Assembly (NCBI GenBank): GCA_026392775.1
Contig: JAPLBK010000124.1
Location: forward strand, 1-15,579
Length of the DNA stretch: 15,579 nt
Direction of reading: 5' to 3'
Source: Actinomycetota bacterium
GTDB taxonomy: Bacteria; Actinomycetota; Actinomycetes; Nanopelagicales; Nanopelagicaceae
Of this stretch, positions 1 to 8,000 are shown one piece after another. How positions within the stretch are numbered: the first letter of the stretch is position 1; the number at the start of each line of letters is the position of its first letter. The position numbers and the translations under genes are program-made. A model generated the notes under the pieces. That model made no database searches and was not told the origin of the DNA. It saw nothing but the letters and a program-made list of their open reading frames with translations.

Positions 1-8
1 TCTCCTTC
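1..8 (-). promoter_or_regulatory. Shine-Dalgarno for a gene beyond the left edge
   Basis: Read on the minus strand, the last bases of the window are GAAGGAGA, a near-perfect Shine-Dalgarno sequence. Its start codon would fall a few bases outside the window. Because it follows a binding-protein gene on the same strand, the missing gene is probably a permease of the same branched-chain amino acid ABC transporter. That identity is inferred from context only. A TATACT hexamer at 26-31 (minus strand) could be a -10 box for it, but I find no matching -35. Confidence 0.45.
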
Positions 9-51
9 GCTAATACCTCGGCGCGAGTATAAACGTACATGTTACGCAAGA

Positions 52-98
52 GGTGGGTGTCTTGGCCTCTTTTTCAAGAGATTTCCAAAACACCCACC
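52..98 (-). repeat. Long imperfect hairpin in the 3' region of the binding-protein gene
   Basis: Three nested inverted arms are visible: 52-60 with 90-98 (9 bp, GGTGGGTGT/ACACCCACC), 62-65 with 85-88 (TTGG/CCAA), and 67-71 with 76-80 (CTCTT/AAGAG, 4-base loop). That gives about 18 bp of stem with small internal loops. It begins 27 bases after the stop codon of the binding-protein gene. No T-run follows on either strand, so it is not a classical intrinsic terminator. A likely role is protection of the abundant binding-protein mRNA, or partial attenuation before downstream transporter genes, as hairpins do between binding-protein and permease genes in other ABC operons. The role is inference; the fold is seen. 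Confidence 0.6.
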
Positions 99-125
99 AA
101 CTTGTTAAGCGTCAGTCCTAGTTAA

Positions 126-1274
126 TTACTTGATGATTCCTGTGTTAACCAGAACACCATTCTTTGTTGTGAAACCAGCAAATAGTCCGTATGAAATGTC
201 GCCATTTGCATCGAACTTGATTGTGTTTCCAGAGATGCTCTTACCGTTGTATGCGTTAACGAATGCAAGCATTGTTGTGCGTGTTGTCTTTCCAGCCTTG
301 ATTCCAGCTAGCAAGATGTTTGCAGCATCGAATGACTCAACTGAGTAAACACCAGATGAAACGCCCATCTTCTTTACGAAGTCAGCTTCTATCTTCTTGT
401 CGATTCCAGCAAGTCCGCCTACGCCAGTTACCTTTGAACCTTCAGCTGCAGCTCCTGCAAGCTTTGGGAACTCCTGGTTGAAGACTCCGTCGCCGCCAGC
501 AAATACTGCCTTTGAACCTGAGTCACGAAGCTGCTTGATGAAGACAGCAGCTTGGCTGTAATAACCAGTGTAGATAACAACAGTTGCGCCAGATGTCTTG
601 ATCTTTGCAATTGTTGGGCTGAAATCTGTTGTTGTGTTTGGAACTGAGTCTCCGCCAACAACTGATGCTCCAGCAACCTTCTTCAAACCAGCTTCAACGA
701 AGCCACGAAGAGGTACTGCGTATGCTGATTGGTCATCGAAAACGAAAACCTTTGCAGCTGAAACGCCTGCTGTTGCGTACTTAGCCAAAGCTGGACCCTG
801 AAGGTCATCTTTACCTACGACACGGTGGAAAATTGGTCCACCAAAGTCAGGAGATGTTGGGTCAGTTAGTGACACACGTGTTGCAGATGGAGAAATAAGT
901 GCCATGTTTACTGACTTGTAATATGGAAGTGAAGCAATTGTTGCACCTGAGTAAGCAGGTCCTACAACGCCAAGAACGTTCTTGTTTGAAGCAACACCTG
1001 GAGCAACTGTTCCAGCTACTGCTGGATCTCCCTGGTCATCGATTGAAACAAGCTTGATCTTGAAGCCTGGGTTCTTTGCTTCGAATAGTTTGATTGCATA
1101 CTTGACTGCGTTTTGCTCATCGATACCAGTTGATGCTTCTCCGCCTGAAAGTGGGCCTTGGTAACCGATTGTGTAAGTCTTAGCAGCTGCACTAGCTGTT
1201 GGTACTGATGCAATGCCAAAAGCAACGGCTGCAGCAGTAACAATGGCAAGTGAACTCTTGATCTTCTTGTTCAT
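126..1274 (-). CDS. Branched-chain amino acid-type ABC transporter substrate-binding protein
   Basis: This 382-residue protein is an extracytoplasmic solute receptor of the Leu/Ile/Val-binding family (periplasmic-binding fold type I), which captures amino acids or similar small molecules for an ABC importer. Residues 1-30 form a Sec signal peptide: basic MNKKIK, a hydrophobic Ala-rich core, and an AXA-type end at TASA. The mature part opens with TYTIGYQGPLSGGEA, the usual first strand and ligand loop of the family. Later segments such as VLGVVGPAYSGATIAS (ca. 100-115) and VVIYTGYYSQAAVFIKQLRDSG (ca. 230-252) fit the two-lobe fold. The start is supported by AGGAAAGG six bases upstream. The whole protein has no cysteine, so it lacks the lipobox that usually anchors such receptors in Gram-positive cells. 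The real substrate cannot be told from sequence. Transporter membrane and ATPase genes are presumably beyond the left edge. Confidence 0.88.
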   Translation of the reverse strand: MNKKIKSSLAIVTAAAVAFGIASVPTASAAAKTYTIGYQGPLSGGEASTGIDEQNAVKYAIKLFEAKNPGFKIKLVSIDDQGDPAVAGTVAPGVASNKNVLGVVGPAYSGATIASLPYYKSVNMALISPSATRVSLTDPTSPDFGGPIFHRVVGKDDLQGPALAKYATAGVSAAKVFVFDDQSAYAVPLRGFVEAGLKKVAGASVVGGDSVPNTTTDFSPTIAKIKTSGATVVIYTGYYSQAAVFIKQLRDSGSKAVFAGGDGVFNQEFPKLAGAAAEGSKVTGVGGLAGIDKKIEADFVKKMGVSSGVYSVESFDAANILLAGIKAGKTTRTTMLAFVNAYNGKSISGNTIKFDANGDISYGLFAGFTTKNGVLVNTGIIK

Positions 1275-1295
1275 TTAGTGCCTTTCCTGTTCTTG

Positions 1296-1307
1296 TGTCC
1301 CGGGACA
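1296..1307. promoter_or_regulatory. Candidate operator: 12-bp perfect palindrome
   Basis: TGTCCCGGGACA is perfectly self-complementary and lies 22-33 bases upstream of the binding-protein start codon, just before its Shine-Dalgarno sequence. With no central spacer it would make a poor RNA hairpin, so a binding site for a dimeric regulator is the more natural reading. No regulator can be named from the sequence. Confidence 0.35.
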
Positions 1308-1364
1308 GGGAGGCGCTCAGGGTAATGGCAGGGATGAGGGTTTAACAAGCCCGATTGAGCATGA

Positions 1365-1377
1365 AAAGCCCGGCTTT
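1365..1377 (-). terminator. Weak candidate terminator after the ANTAR gene
   Basis: AAAGCC and GGCTTT are inverted around a single C, giving a 5-bp stem with a 3-base loop. On the minus strand it reads AAAGCCGGGCTTTT. It sits 39 bases beyond the ANTAR stop codon and ends in a short T-run. The stem is short, so termination may be partial or absent. Confidence 0.35.
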
Positions 1378-1415
1378 GATTGCGGTTATGTAACGTTTTG
1401 GCAGAACTACCGAAG

Positions 1416-1997
1416 TTAGCTCTCGGGTACGGCCTGCGGGCTAATAACGGCCTCGGCCACCTGTTTCATAGTTATTCGGCGATCCATGGCCGCTCTTTGA
1501 ATCCAAGAAAAAGCTTCGGGCTCTGAGAGATTAAGTGCCTTCATCAAAATACCTTTTGCCCGATCAATGATTTTTCGTGTCTCTAAGCGATCATGTAGAT
1601 CTGCAACTTCAGCAGCAAGTGAGCGCATTTGTGTGTGACGACTCATTGCAATTTCAATTGCAGGGATTAAATCACCAATCGTAAATGGCTTCACAACATA
1701 TGCCATGACTCCGGCATCGCGCGCTCTATCTACTAATTCTTTTTGAGAAAAAGCTGTCAACATTAATACAGGTGCAAGATCAATAATTTTCTCAGCAGCA
1801 GATATTCCATCGAGTACCGGCATCTTCACATCAAGAATTACTAAATCTGGTTTGTGTTCATTTGCTAAATCAATAGCTTCTTGGCCATTGGTTGCCTCTG
1901 CCACAACCTCATAGCCAGCGACTTGCAGCATCTCAACAAGGTCCATTCGAATGAGCGCTTCATCTTCGGCAACGAGGATGCGAACCTTTTGTGTCAT
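1416..1997 (-). CDS. ANTAR-domain response regulator (PdtaR/AmiR-NasT type)
   Basis: This 193-residue two-domain regulator has an N-terminal receiver domain (about 4-118). It shows the acidic pocket E11/D12, phospho-acceptor D56 in VILDVKMP, T81, and K103 before the conserved Pro. A linker helix follows, then an ANTAR domain (about 125-186) with the RKIIDRAKGILM and AFSWIQRAAMDRRITM segments. ANTAR proteins bind paired stem-loops in nascent RNA and control terminators; a sensor kinase phosphorylates the receiver domain. No kinase gene is in this window, and in mycobacteria the partner PdtaS is likewise unlinked. The ATG at 1997 is one base after the 3' end of a tRNA, so there is no separate leader. 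The only SD-like bases (GGGG) lie inside the tRNA acceptor stem. No nearby in-frame alternative start fits, because the receiver domain begins at residue 4. Regulation through tRNA processing is possible. Confidence 0.92.
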   Translation of the reverse strand: MTQKVRILVAEDEALIRMDLVEMLQVAGYEVVAEATNGQEAIDLANEHKPDLVILDVKMPVLDGISAAEKIIDLAPVLMLTAFSQKELVDRARDAGVMAYVVKPFTIGDLIPAIEIAMSRHTQMRSLAAEVADLHDRLETRKIIDRAKGILMKALNLSEPEAFSWIQRAAMDRRITMKQVAEAVISPQAVPES

Positions 1998-1998
1998 G

Positions 1999-2071
1999 TG
2001 CCCCGAGTCGGATTTGAACCGACACTGTGCAGTGTTTGAGACTGCCCTCTCTACCGTTGGAGTACCGAGGC
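1999..2071 (-). tRNA. tRNA with CAA anticodon (Leu by codon), class I variable loop
   Basis: The minus strand folds into a full 73-nt cloverleaf. Acceptor stem is GCCTCGG/TCGGGGC with two G-U pairs; D-stem CTC/GAG with GG in the loop; anticodon stem GCAGT/ACTGC with loop CTCAAAC (T33, anticodon CAA, A37). The variable loop is ACAGT, T-stem GTCGG/CCGAC with loop TTCAAAT, discriminator A73. Tertiary partners T8-A14, A15-T48 and G19-C56 are present. The CCA end is not encoded. CAA reads UUG (Leu), but normal bacterial tRNA-Leu has a long variable arm and this one has only five bases, so the isotype is uncertain. I have a weak recollection of a similar short-arm CAA tRNA next to pyk in Streptomyces. 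It lies 28 bases after pyk and one base before the ANTAR start codon, which suggests co-transcription with both. Confidence 0.9.
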
Positions 2072-2090
2072 GTTCAGCGATAACCGAACG
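2071..2090 (-). other. Hairpin between pyk and the tRNA
   Basis: CGTTCGG and CTGAACG (minus-strand reading) pair over 7 bp with one G-U and a 6-base loop. The hairpin fills most of the 28-base gap and ends on the first base of the tRNA. No T-run follows. It may mark the RNase P processing point or protect the end of the pyk mRNA; both are inference. Confidence 0.5.
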
Positions 2091-2099
2091 AGGCTAATC

Positions 2100-3539
2100 T
2101 TAGCGGTAAGCCGCAGCTACCCCACCAACAGCATCTCCCACGCGATGAACGCGCATCGCGTTCGTTCCTCCTGGAATTCCAGGAGGAGATCCAGCAACAA
2201 TCATGACTAGATCACCTAATTGAGCGCGACCTGAATCAATTAGAACAGTGTCAACCAATTTCACCATTTCATCAGTTGCGCCAACGATAGGAGTGAGCAT
2301 TGATTCAACACCCCACGAAAGTGCAAGGCGGTTATATGTTCCAACCTCTGGAGTCATAGCAAGAATTGGAATAGGTGAGCGCAAACGTGACATACGACGC
2401 GCTGAATCTCCGCTTTGTGTAAATGCCACTAAATACTTTGCCCCAACAATTGCGCCAACCTCGGTTGCAGCCTTTGTAATTGATCCACCTTTAGTACGTG
2501 GGGCTGTCTTTATTGGACGAATACGCTCTAAGCCGCCTTCTTCAGTCTTTTGAATGATGCGCGCCATCGTTTGAACGGCCTCAATTGCAAACTCTCCCAC
2601 ACTTGTTTCACCTGAGAGCATCAGAGCATCTGCACCATCTAGAACTGCGTTTGCACAATCTGTAGCTTCCGCGCGCGTTGGGCGTGAATTCGTAATCATG
2701 GAATCAAGCATTTGCGTTGCAACAATTACTGGCTTTGCCATATCTCGGGCTAGCTCAATGCACTGCTTTTGTACCAATGGCACATCTTCGATGGGAAGCT
2801 CCACGCCGAGATCGCCACGAGCGACCATAATGCCATCAAAAGCTTCAACGATCTCAACTAGGTTTTCCACGGCCTGTGGCTTTTCAATCTTGGCAATAAC
2901 TGGGACACGAATACCTTCTTCATCCATAATCTTGTAGACATCTTTAATGTCATCGGCGCTTCTAACAAATGAGAGCGCAATAAAATCAGCGCCAGCACGT
3001 AATCCCCAACGAAGATCATCTATGTCCTTTTCAGATAGTGCTGGGACTGAAACTGCCACACCAGGCAAGTTAATACCTTTGTTGTTACTCACCGCACCAG
3101 GTTCAATAACCTTAGTAACAACATCATTTGCCTTAACTTCAACAACCTCAACTGTTACTTTTCCATCATCAATTAGTATTCGATCCCCAACTTTGCAATC
3201 GCCTGGTAAACCTTTATAAGTTGTTCCCACGCGCTCTTTTGTTCCCTCGACTTCATCAGTTGTAATAACAAATATGTCACCACGCGCTAAATCATGTGGC
3301 CCTGCTTTAAAGCGAGCAAGGCGAATCTTCGGGCCCTGAAGGTCAACAAGAATGGCAACTGAGCGCCCAGCAGCCTTTGCTGCGCTGCGAACAGAATCGA
3401 GGCGCTCTTGATGCTCTTCATATGAGCCGTGAGAGAGATTTAACCGTGCCATATTCATTCCAGCGTCAATGAGCTCCTTCACCTTCGCGGGCGTATCAAC
3501 AGCTGGACCCATGGTGCACACAATCTTTGCTCTACGCAT
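2100..3539 (-). CDS. pyk: Pyruvate kinase
   Basis: This protein converts phosphoenolpyruvate and ADP to pyruvate and ATP, the last step of glycolysis, in the cytoplasm. At 479 residues it has normal length. Visible sites are the N-terminal substrate/nucleotide motif MARLNLSHGS (R32, N34, S36), D66 in VDLQGPK, catalytic K217 with Mg ligand E219 in IAKIEKP, D243 in VARGDLGVELP, and T275 in VIVATQM. The C-terminal allosteric domain runs from about 345 to the end and closes with the SPPGIPGGTN loop. The residue matching rabbit Glu117 is Lys71 (GPKIR), which in this family goes with activity that does not need potassium. The ATG is preceded by AAGG that overlaps the gltD stop, so pyk is probably coupled to gltBD. 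The last 100 bases contain a striking palindrome cluster, listed separately. Confidence 0.97.
   Translation of the reverse strand: MRRAKIVCTMGPAVDTPAKVKELIDAGMNMARLNLSHGSYEEHQERLDSVRSAAKAAGRSVAILVDLQGPKIRLARFKAGPHDLARGDIFVITTDEVEGTKERVGTTYKGLPGDCKVGDRILIDDGKVTVEVVEVKANDVVTKVIEPGAVSNNKGINLPGVAVSVPALSEKDIDDLRWGLRAGADFIALSFVRSADDIKDVYKIMDEEGIRVPVIAKIEKPQAVENLVEIVEAFDGIMVARGDLGVELPIEDVPLVQKQCIELARDMAKPVIVATQMLDSMITNSRPTRAEATDCANAVLDGADALMLSGETSVGEFAIEAVQTMARIIQKTEEGGLERIRPIKTAPRTKGGSITKAATEVGAIVGAKYLVAFTQSGDSARRMSRLRSPIPILAMTPEVGTYNRLALSWGVESMLTPIVGATDEMVKLVDTVLIDSGRAQLGDLVMIVAGSPPGIPGGTNAMRVHRVGDAVGGVAAAYR
2140..2163 (-). other. Two mutually exclusive hairpins around an internal AUG in pyk
   Basis: Two overlapping folds are possible in the same bases. 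ACGCGATG (2140-2147) pairs with CATCGCGT (2154-2161) over a 6-base loop, or GAACGCG (2147-2153) pairs with CGCGTTC (2157-2163) over a 3-base loop. In the second fold, read on the mRNA, the loop is exactly the AUG of Met462. In the first fold that AUG is buried in the stem. Confidence 0.5.
2166..2187 (-). other. 22-bp perfect palindrome hiding a Shine-Dalgarno sequence in pyk
   Basis: The half-site TCCTCCTGGAA is followed directly by its exact reverse complement. On the mRNA it forms a 9-bp stem with an AAUU loop. The 5' arm resembles the anti-Shine-Dalgarno of 16S rRNA and the 3' arm contains AGGAGG. It encodes the conserved SPPGIPGG loop, which explains part but not all of the symmetry. It lies 9-10 bases before the in-frame AUG of Met462. 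Confidence 0.6.
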
Positions 3540-3548
3540 GTGGCTACC

Positions 3549-5003
3549 TTAAACCATGAGTTGATGGGTTGTGGGCTCTATCGGTGATGGAAGCTGAGTC
3601 TCTCCAGTGAGATATTTGTCAACGGCTGCTGCCGCACTTCGACCTTCTGCAATTGCCCAGACAATTAGTGATTGTCCACGCCCTGCATCTCCTGCAACGA
3701 AAATACCTTCTTCGCTTGTTTCAAAATCAGCATTACGGGCAATGATTCCACGATCATCTAACTTTACTTCTAGCTGCGAAATTAGATCTGATTGCTCAGG
3801 GCCTGTGAAACCCAATGCAAGAAATACGAAATCTGCTGGAATCTCTTTATATGATTTCTCTACTGGCTCAAACTTTCCATTTTCAAACTTTGTTTCAACA
3901 ATACGAATTGCCCGCAAATTTCCATCGGCATCACCCAGAAATTCTTCCGTGCTCACTGAGAACATTCGGTTATCTGTTTCCTCATGCGCACTTGAAACAC
4001 GATAAATCATTGGATATGTAGGCCATGGCTGTGAATCTGGTCGCTCATCACTTGGTCGCGGCATAATTTCTAGTTGAGTAATAGATGCTGCGCCTTGGCG
4101 AATTGATGTTCCTAGGCAATCTGCTCCAGTATCACCACCACCCAGAATCACTACGTGCTTACCTGCAACATTAATGGGTGAAACTTCTATCTCACCCAGC
4201 GCCTGCTTATTACCCCAAGGCAAAAACTCCATTGCCTGGTAAACACCCTTAAATTCACGACCCGGAATTGGTAAGTCACGCCATTTAGTTGCACCGACTG
4301 CTAGAACAATTGCATCGTATTTCTTGCGAAGGTCGGCTCCTGTTAATTCAACTCCGACATCCACACCGGCACGAAAACGTGTTCCCTCTTTTTCCATCTG
4401 CACTAAACGGCGATCAAGGATGTGTTTTTCCATTTTAAACTCTGGAATTCCATAGCGAAGAAGACCACCGATTTTATCGGCTCTCTCATAGACGGCCACA
4501 GTGTGACCAGCGCGTGTGAGTTGTTGGGCCGCCGCTAATCCTGCAGGTCCTGAACCAATCACAGCAACAGTCTTACCAGTGATGCGATCTGGAGCTAAAG
4601 GCTTAACTTCACCATTATCGAAAGCTTCTTCAATGGTGCGCAGCTCTACTTGCTTAATTGTCACCGCATCGCGATTGATTGCGACAACACATGCAGTCTC
4701 ACATGGAGCTGGGCACAGACGTCCAGTGAACTCAGGAAAATTATTTGTAGCATGCAGACGATTAATCGCCTCAGTCTTATCCCCGCGCCAAATTAAGTCA
4801 TTCCATTCAGGAATCAGGTTTCCGAGTGGGCAACCTGAATGACAGAAAGGAATACCACAATCCATGCAACGCCCTGCTTGCTTTTGTAAGTGTTCAAAGC
4901 TTTGTGGTTCATATACTTCGCGCCAATCTTGAATGCGCACATCTACTGGACGGCGCGTTGGAGTTTCACGCTCAGTTGTCATAAAACCTTTTGGATCAAC
5001 CAT
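3549..5003 (-). CDS. gltD: Glutamate synthase (NADPH) small subunit
   Basis: The beta subunit passes electrons from NADPH through FAD and iron-sulfur clusters to the large subunit, which makes glutamate from glutamine and 2-oxoglutarate. Of 484 residues, the N-terminal part (to ca. 135) holds two cysteine groups for 4Fe-4S clusters: C46, C49, C54, C58 and C97, C101, C105. An FAD site follows at G150-G155 (GSGPAG), an NADPH site at G288-G293 (GGGDTG), and the closing FAD motif [13 protein letters not shown] at about 433. The ATG overlaps the end of gltB by 8 bases. The opening MVDPKGF matches the family's usual start, so the overlap is real. The stop lies 9 bases before pyk. Confidence 0.97.
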   Translation of the reverse strand: MVDPKGFMTTERETPTRRPVDVRIQDWREVYEPQSFEHLQKQAGRCMDCGIPFCHSGCPLGNLIPEWNDLIWRGDKTEAINRLHATNNFPEFTGRLCPAPCETACVVAINRDAVTIKQVELRTIEEAFDNGEVKPLAPDRITGKTVAVIGSGPAGLAAAQQLTRAGHTVAVYERADKIGGLLRYGIPEFKMEKHILDRRLVQMEKEGTRFRAGVDVGVELTGADLRKKYDAIVLAVGATKWRDLPIPGREFKGVYQAMEFLPWGNKQALGEIEVSPINVAGKHVVILGGGDTGADCLGTSIRQGAASITQLEIMPRPSDERPDSQPWPTYPMIYRVSSAHEETDNRMFSVSTEEFLGDADGNLRAIRIVETKFENGKFEPVEKSYKEIPADFVFLALGFTGPEQSDLISQLEVKLDDRGIIARNADFETSEEGIFVAGDAGRGQSLIVWAIAEGRSAAAAVDKYLTGETQLPSPIEPTTHQLMV

Positions 5004-8000
5004 TTGCAGCGACCTCCATCACCAATGCATCTACTGGCAAACCTTCACGTGTTGCCCGTGACATTGCATCTAGTACGCGCGCATAATCGCGCGGCATAAC
5101 GAGAGAAATTCTCTTGATTGCATTGTCCCAATCCTTAATGAGATTACTAGCAACAACAGAACCAGTCTCTTGGGCAAAATTAGAAATCAAAGAACGTAGA
5201 ATCTCTTTTTGCTCTTCTGGAACAGCCAGAATATCCACCATATCTGTATTCACATTTGCTGAATCAAGATCTAGAACAAAGGCTCGTCCACCAGACATTC
5301 CAGCAGCAAAGTTACGTCCTATATGTCCAAGGACTACAACGCTTCCCCCAGTCATGTATTCACAACCATGATCACCAATGCCTTCAACAATTGCAGTGGC
5401 TCCTGAGTTTCTAACACAGAAACGCTCACCGACAACACCGCGAATCATGATTTGACCAGATGTTGCACCGTAACCGATAACATTTCCGGCAATAACATTC
5501 TCAAATGAATTAAACTTAGATTTCTCATCTGGTCGAACGATGATGCGACCGCCTGAAATTCCCTTACCCACGTAGTCATTAGAATCACCATAAAGACGAA
5601 TTGTTAAACCTCGTGGAATAAATGCACCAAGTGATTGCCCAGCTGAGCCATGCAAAGTAACATCGATTGTGTCATCAGGTAGTCCTGCTCCCCCATACTT
5701 ACGCGTGATTTCAGCGCCCAACATCGTCCCAACAGTTCTATTCACGTTTCGAACAGGAAGATCAATGCGAACTAATTCTTTGTTCGCTAGTGCAGCTTGC
5801 GAGAGTGAAATAAGTTGGTTATCTAGCGCAGCATCAAGTCCGTGATCTTGCACTGAAGTGTTGTGTAGCGAGCTGATGACATCTGGACGTGTTAGCAATG
5901 GTGAAAGATCAAGGCCGCTGGCCTTCCAGTGATCAACTGCGCGCTTTGTATCTAAATACTCAACATGGCCAACTGCTTCAAGCAGAGTCTTAAAGCCAAG
6001 GCTGGCCAAAATCTCTCTGACCTCTTCTGCGATATATTCAAAGAAAGTCTCAACGAATTCAGGCTTACCAGTAAAGCGCTTGCGCAGTTCAGGGTTCTGG
6101 GTCGCAACACCAACCGGGCATGTGTCCAAATGACACACTCGCATCATGATGCAACCAGAAACTACAAGTGGCGCGGTAGCAAAACCAAACTCTTCTGCGC
6201 CAAGAAGTGCCGCGATGACAACATCGCGACCAGTCTTTAGCTGACCATCGGCTTGCACAACGATTCGATCACGAAGATTGTTAAGCAATAGTGTCTGCTG
6301 GGTTTCAGCTAAGCCAAGCTCCCATGGAGCACCTGCATGCTTGAGTGAAGTCAGCGGTGATGCACCCGTTCCACCATCATGGCCAGAGATAAGAACAACA
6401 TCGGCATGAGCCTTGCTCACACCAGCAGCAACTGTTCCGACACCCACTTCAGCCACAAGCTTGACGTGAACACGTGCATTCTTATTAGCATTCTTTAAAT
6501 CGTGAATGAGCTGTGCGAGATCTTCAATTGAATAAATATCGTGGTGTGGAGGAGGCGAAATGAGACCTACGCCAGGGGTTGAATAACGCACCTTTGCTAT
6601 CCATGGATACACCTTGTTACCTGGAAGTTGACCACCTTCACCTGGCTTTGCACCTTGTGCAATTTTGATTTGAATGTCATCTGAGTTAACTAAATAATCA
6701 CTTGTAACCCCAAAGCGGCCCGATGCAACCTGCTTGATCGCAGAACGCTTTGAATCTCCATTAGCCATCTTTAGATAGCGCTCTGGATCTTCGCCACCTT
6801 CACCCGTATTTGATTTACCACCTAAACGGTTCATAGCAACTGCCAAAGTTTCATGCGCCTCTTGAGAAATCGAACCATATGACATCGCACCAGTTGAAAA
6901 GCGCTTAATAATCTCTGATGCAGATTCCACTTCATCTATTGAAATGGCAGGACGTACACCCTCATTAAAACCAAAGAGTCCGCGCAATGTCATCAACCGT
7001 GTGCTCTGATCGTTTACTCGATCGGTATAGCGCTTGAAAACGTCATATCGCTTATTGCGAGTGGAGTGCTGCAATGTAAAGACTGTCTCTGGATCAAATA
7101 AATGTGGTTCACCTTCTCGGCGCCACTGATATTCCCCGCCAATAGGTAATCTCTTAGTTCCAGGAATTGCTCCCCCTGGCGGATATGCAATGTGGTGACG
7201 GGCAATTGTCTCTTGGGCAATGACATCTAAATTGACTCCACCTAAGCGAGATGTTGTGCCAACAAAATACTCATCTACTAACTCTTGACTCAAACCAATA
7301 GCTTCAAATACTTGAGCCCCTGTGTATGAAGCGATAGTGCTAATGCCCATCTTGGACATAACTTTGAGGACACCTTTACCTAAAGACTTAATTAAGTTGC
7401 GCACAGCCTTCTCAGGTGTAATTCCTGTAATTACTCCCTGCAGAACTAAATCTTCAGCTGTCTCCATAGCTAAATATGGGTTAACAGCTGCCGCTCCATA
7501 TCCGATTAAGAGAGCAACGTGGTGCACTTCTCTCACATCTCCGGCTTCAATAACGAGTCCTACCTTGGTACGTGTTTTTTCACGAATCAAATGGTGGTGA
7601 ACAGCAGAAGTTAATAAAAGAGATGGAATGGGTGCTTCTTCAGCATCTGCATCACGATCGGATAGAACAATGATGTGCGCGCCATCATTAATGGCCTGTG
7701 AAACCTCAGCTTTAATCTCTTCAATGCGCTCACGAAGTGAGTCACCTCCAGCTGCAACAAAGAACAAACCACGAATCACATGGGCACTTAAGCCTGGGTA
7801 TTCACCATCGGCGTTAACGTGAATAATCTTTGCTAACTCATCATTGTCAATAACAGGAAAAGCTAATGAGATTTGGCGACAGCTACTTGGTCCTGGATCC
7901 AATAAATTGTGCTCTGGCCCCATTGAAGTGCCAAGGCTTGTAACCAACTCTTCACGAATGGCATCTAGGGGCGGATTAGTGACCTGTGCAAAAAGTTGCG

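Larger units (their letters stand above)
1275..1415 (-). promoter_or_regulatory. Intergenic control region upstream of the binding-protein gene
   Basis: This is the longest non-coding gap in the window (141 bases), so a promoter for the binding-protein gene should lie here. A weak candidate on the minus strand is TTGTTA (1343-1348) with TTACCC (1320-1325), spacing 17. The -10 match is poor and I do not rely on it. A perfect 12-bp palindrome at 1296-1307 lies between this candidate and the Shine-Dalgarno sequence. Near the far end is a GTTA-TG-TAAC palindrome (1385-1394). Confidence 0.35.

Noticed and set aside
428..676. Minus-strand Gln/Leu-rich frames overlapping the binding protein (also 1016-1249)
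   Set aside because: They are frame-shifted readings of the Ala/Thr-rich receptor gene and low in complexity.
1383..1400. Possible GlnR-type box (GTTAC-n6-GCAAT on the minus strand) before the binding-protein gene
   Set aside because: Only the first half-site fits; the second matches GAAAC at about three of five bases, too weak to call.
3607..4005. 132-codon plus-strand open frame opposite gltD
   Set aside because: It mirrors the conserved gltD FAD/NADPH region, has no recognisable domain or ribosome site, and no plus-strand gene is seen elsewhere.
4516..4842. 108-codon plus-strand open frame opposite the gltD cluster-binding region
   Set aside because: It is a reverse-complement shadow of the conserved FAD and cysteine motifs.
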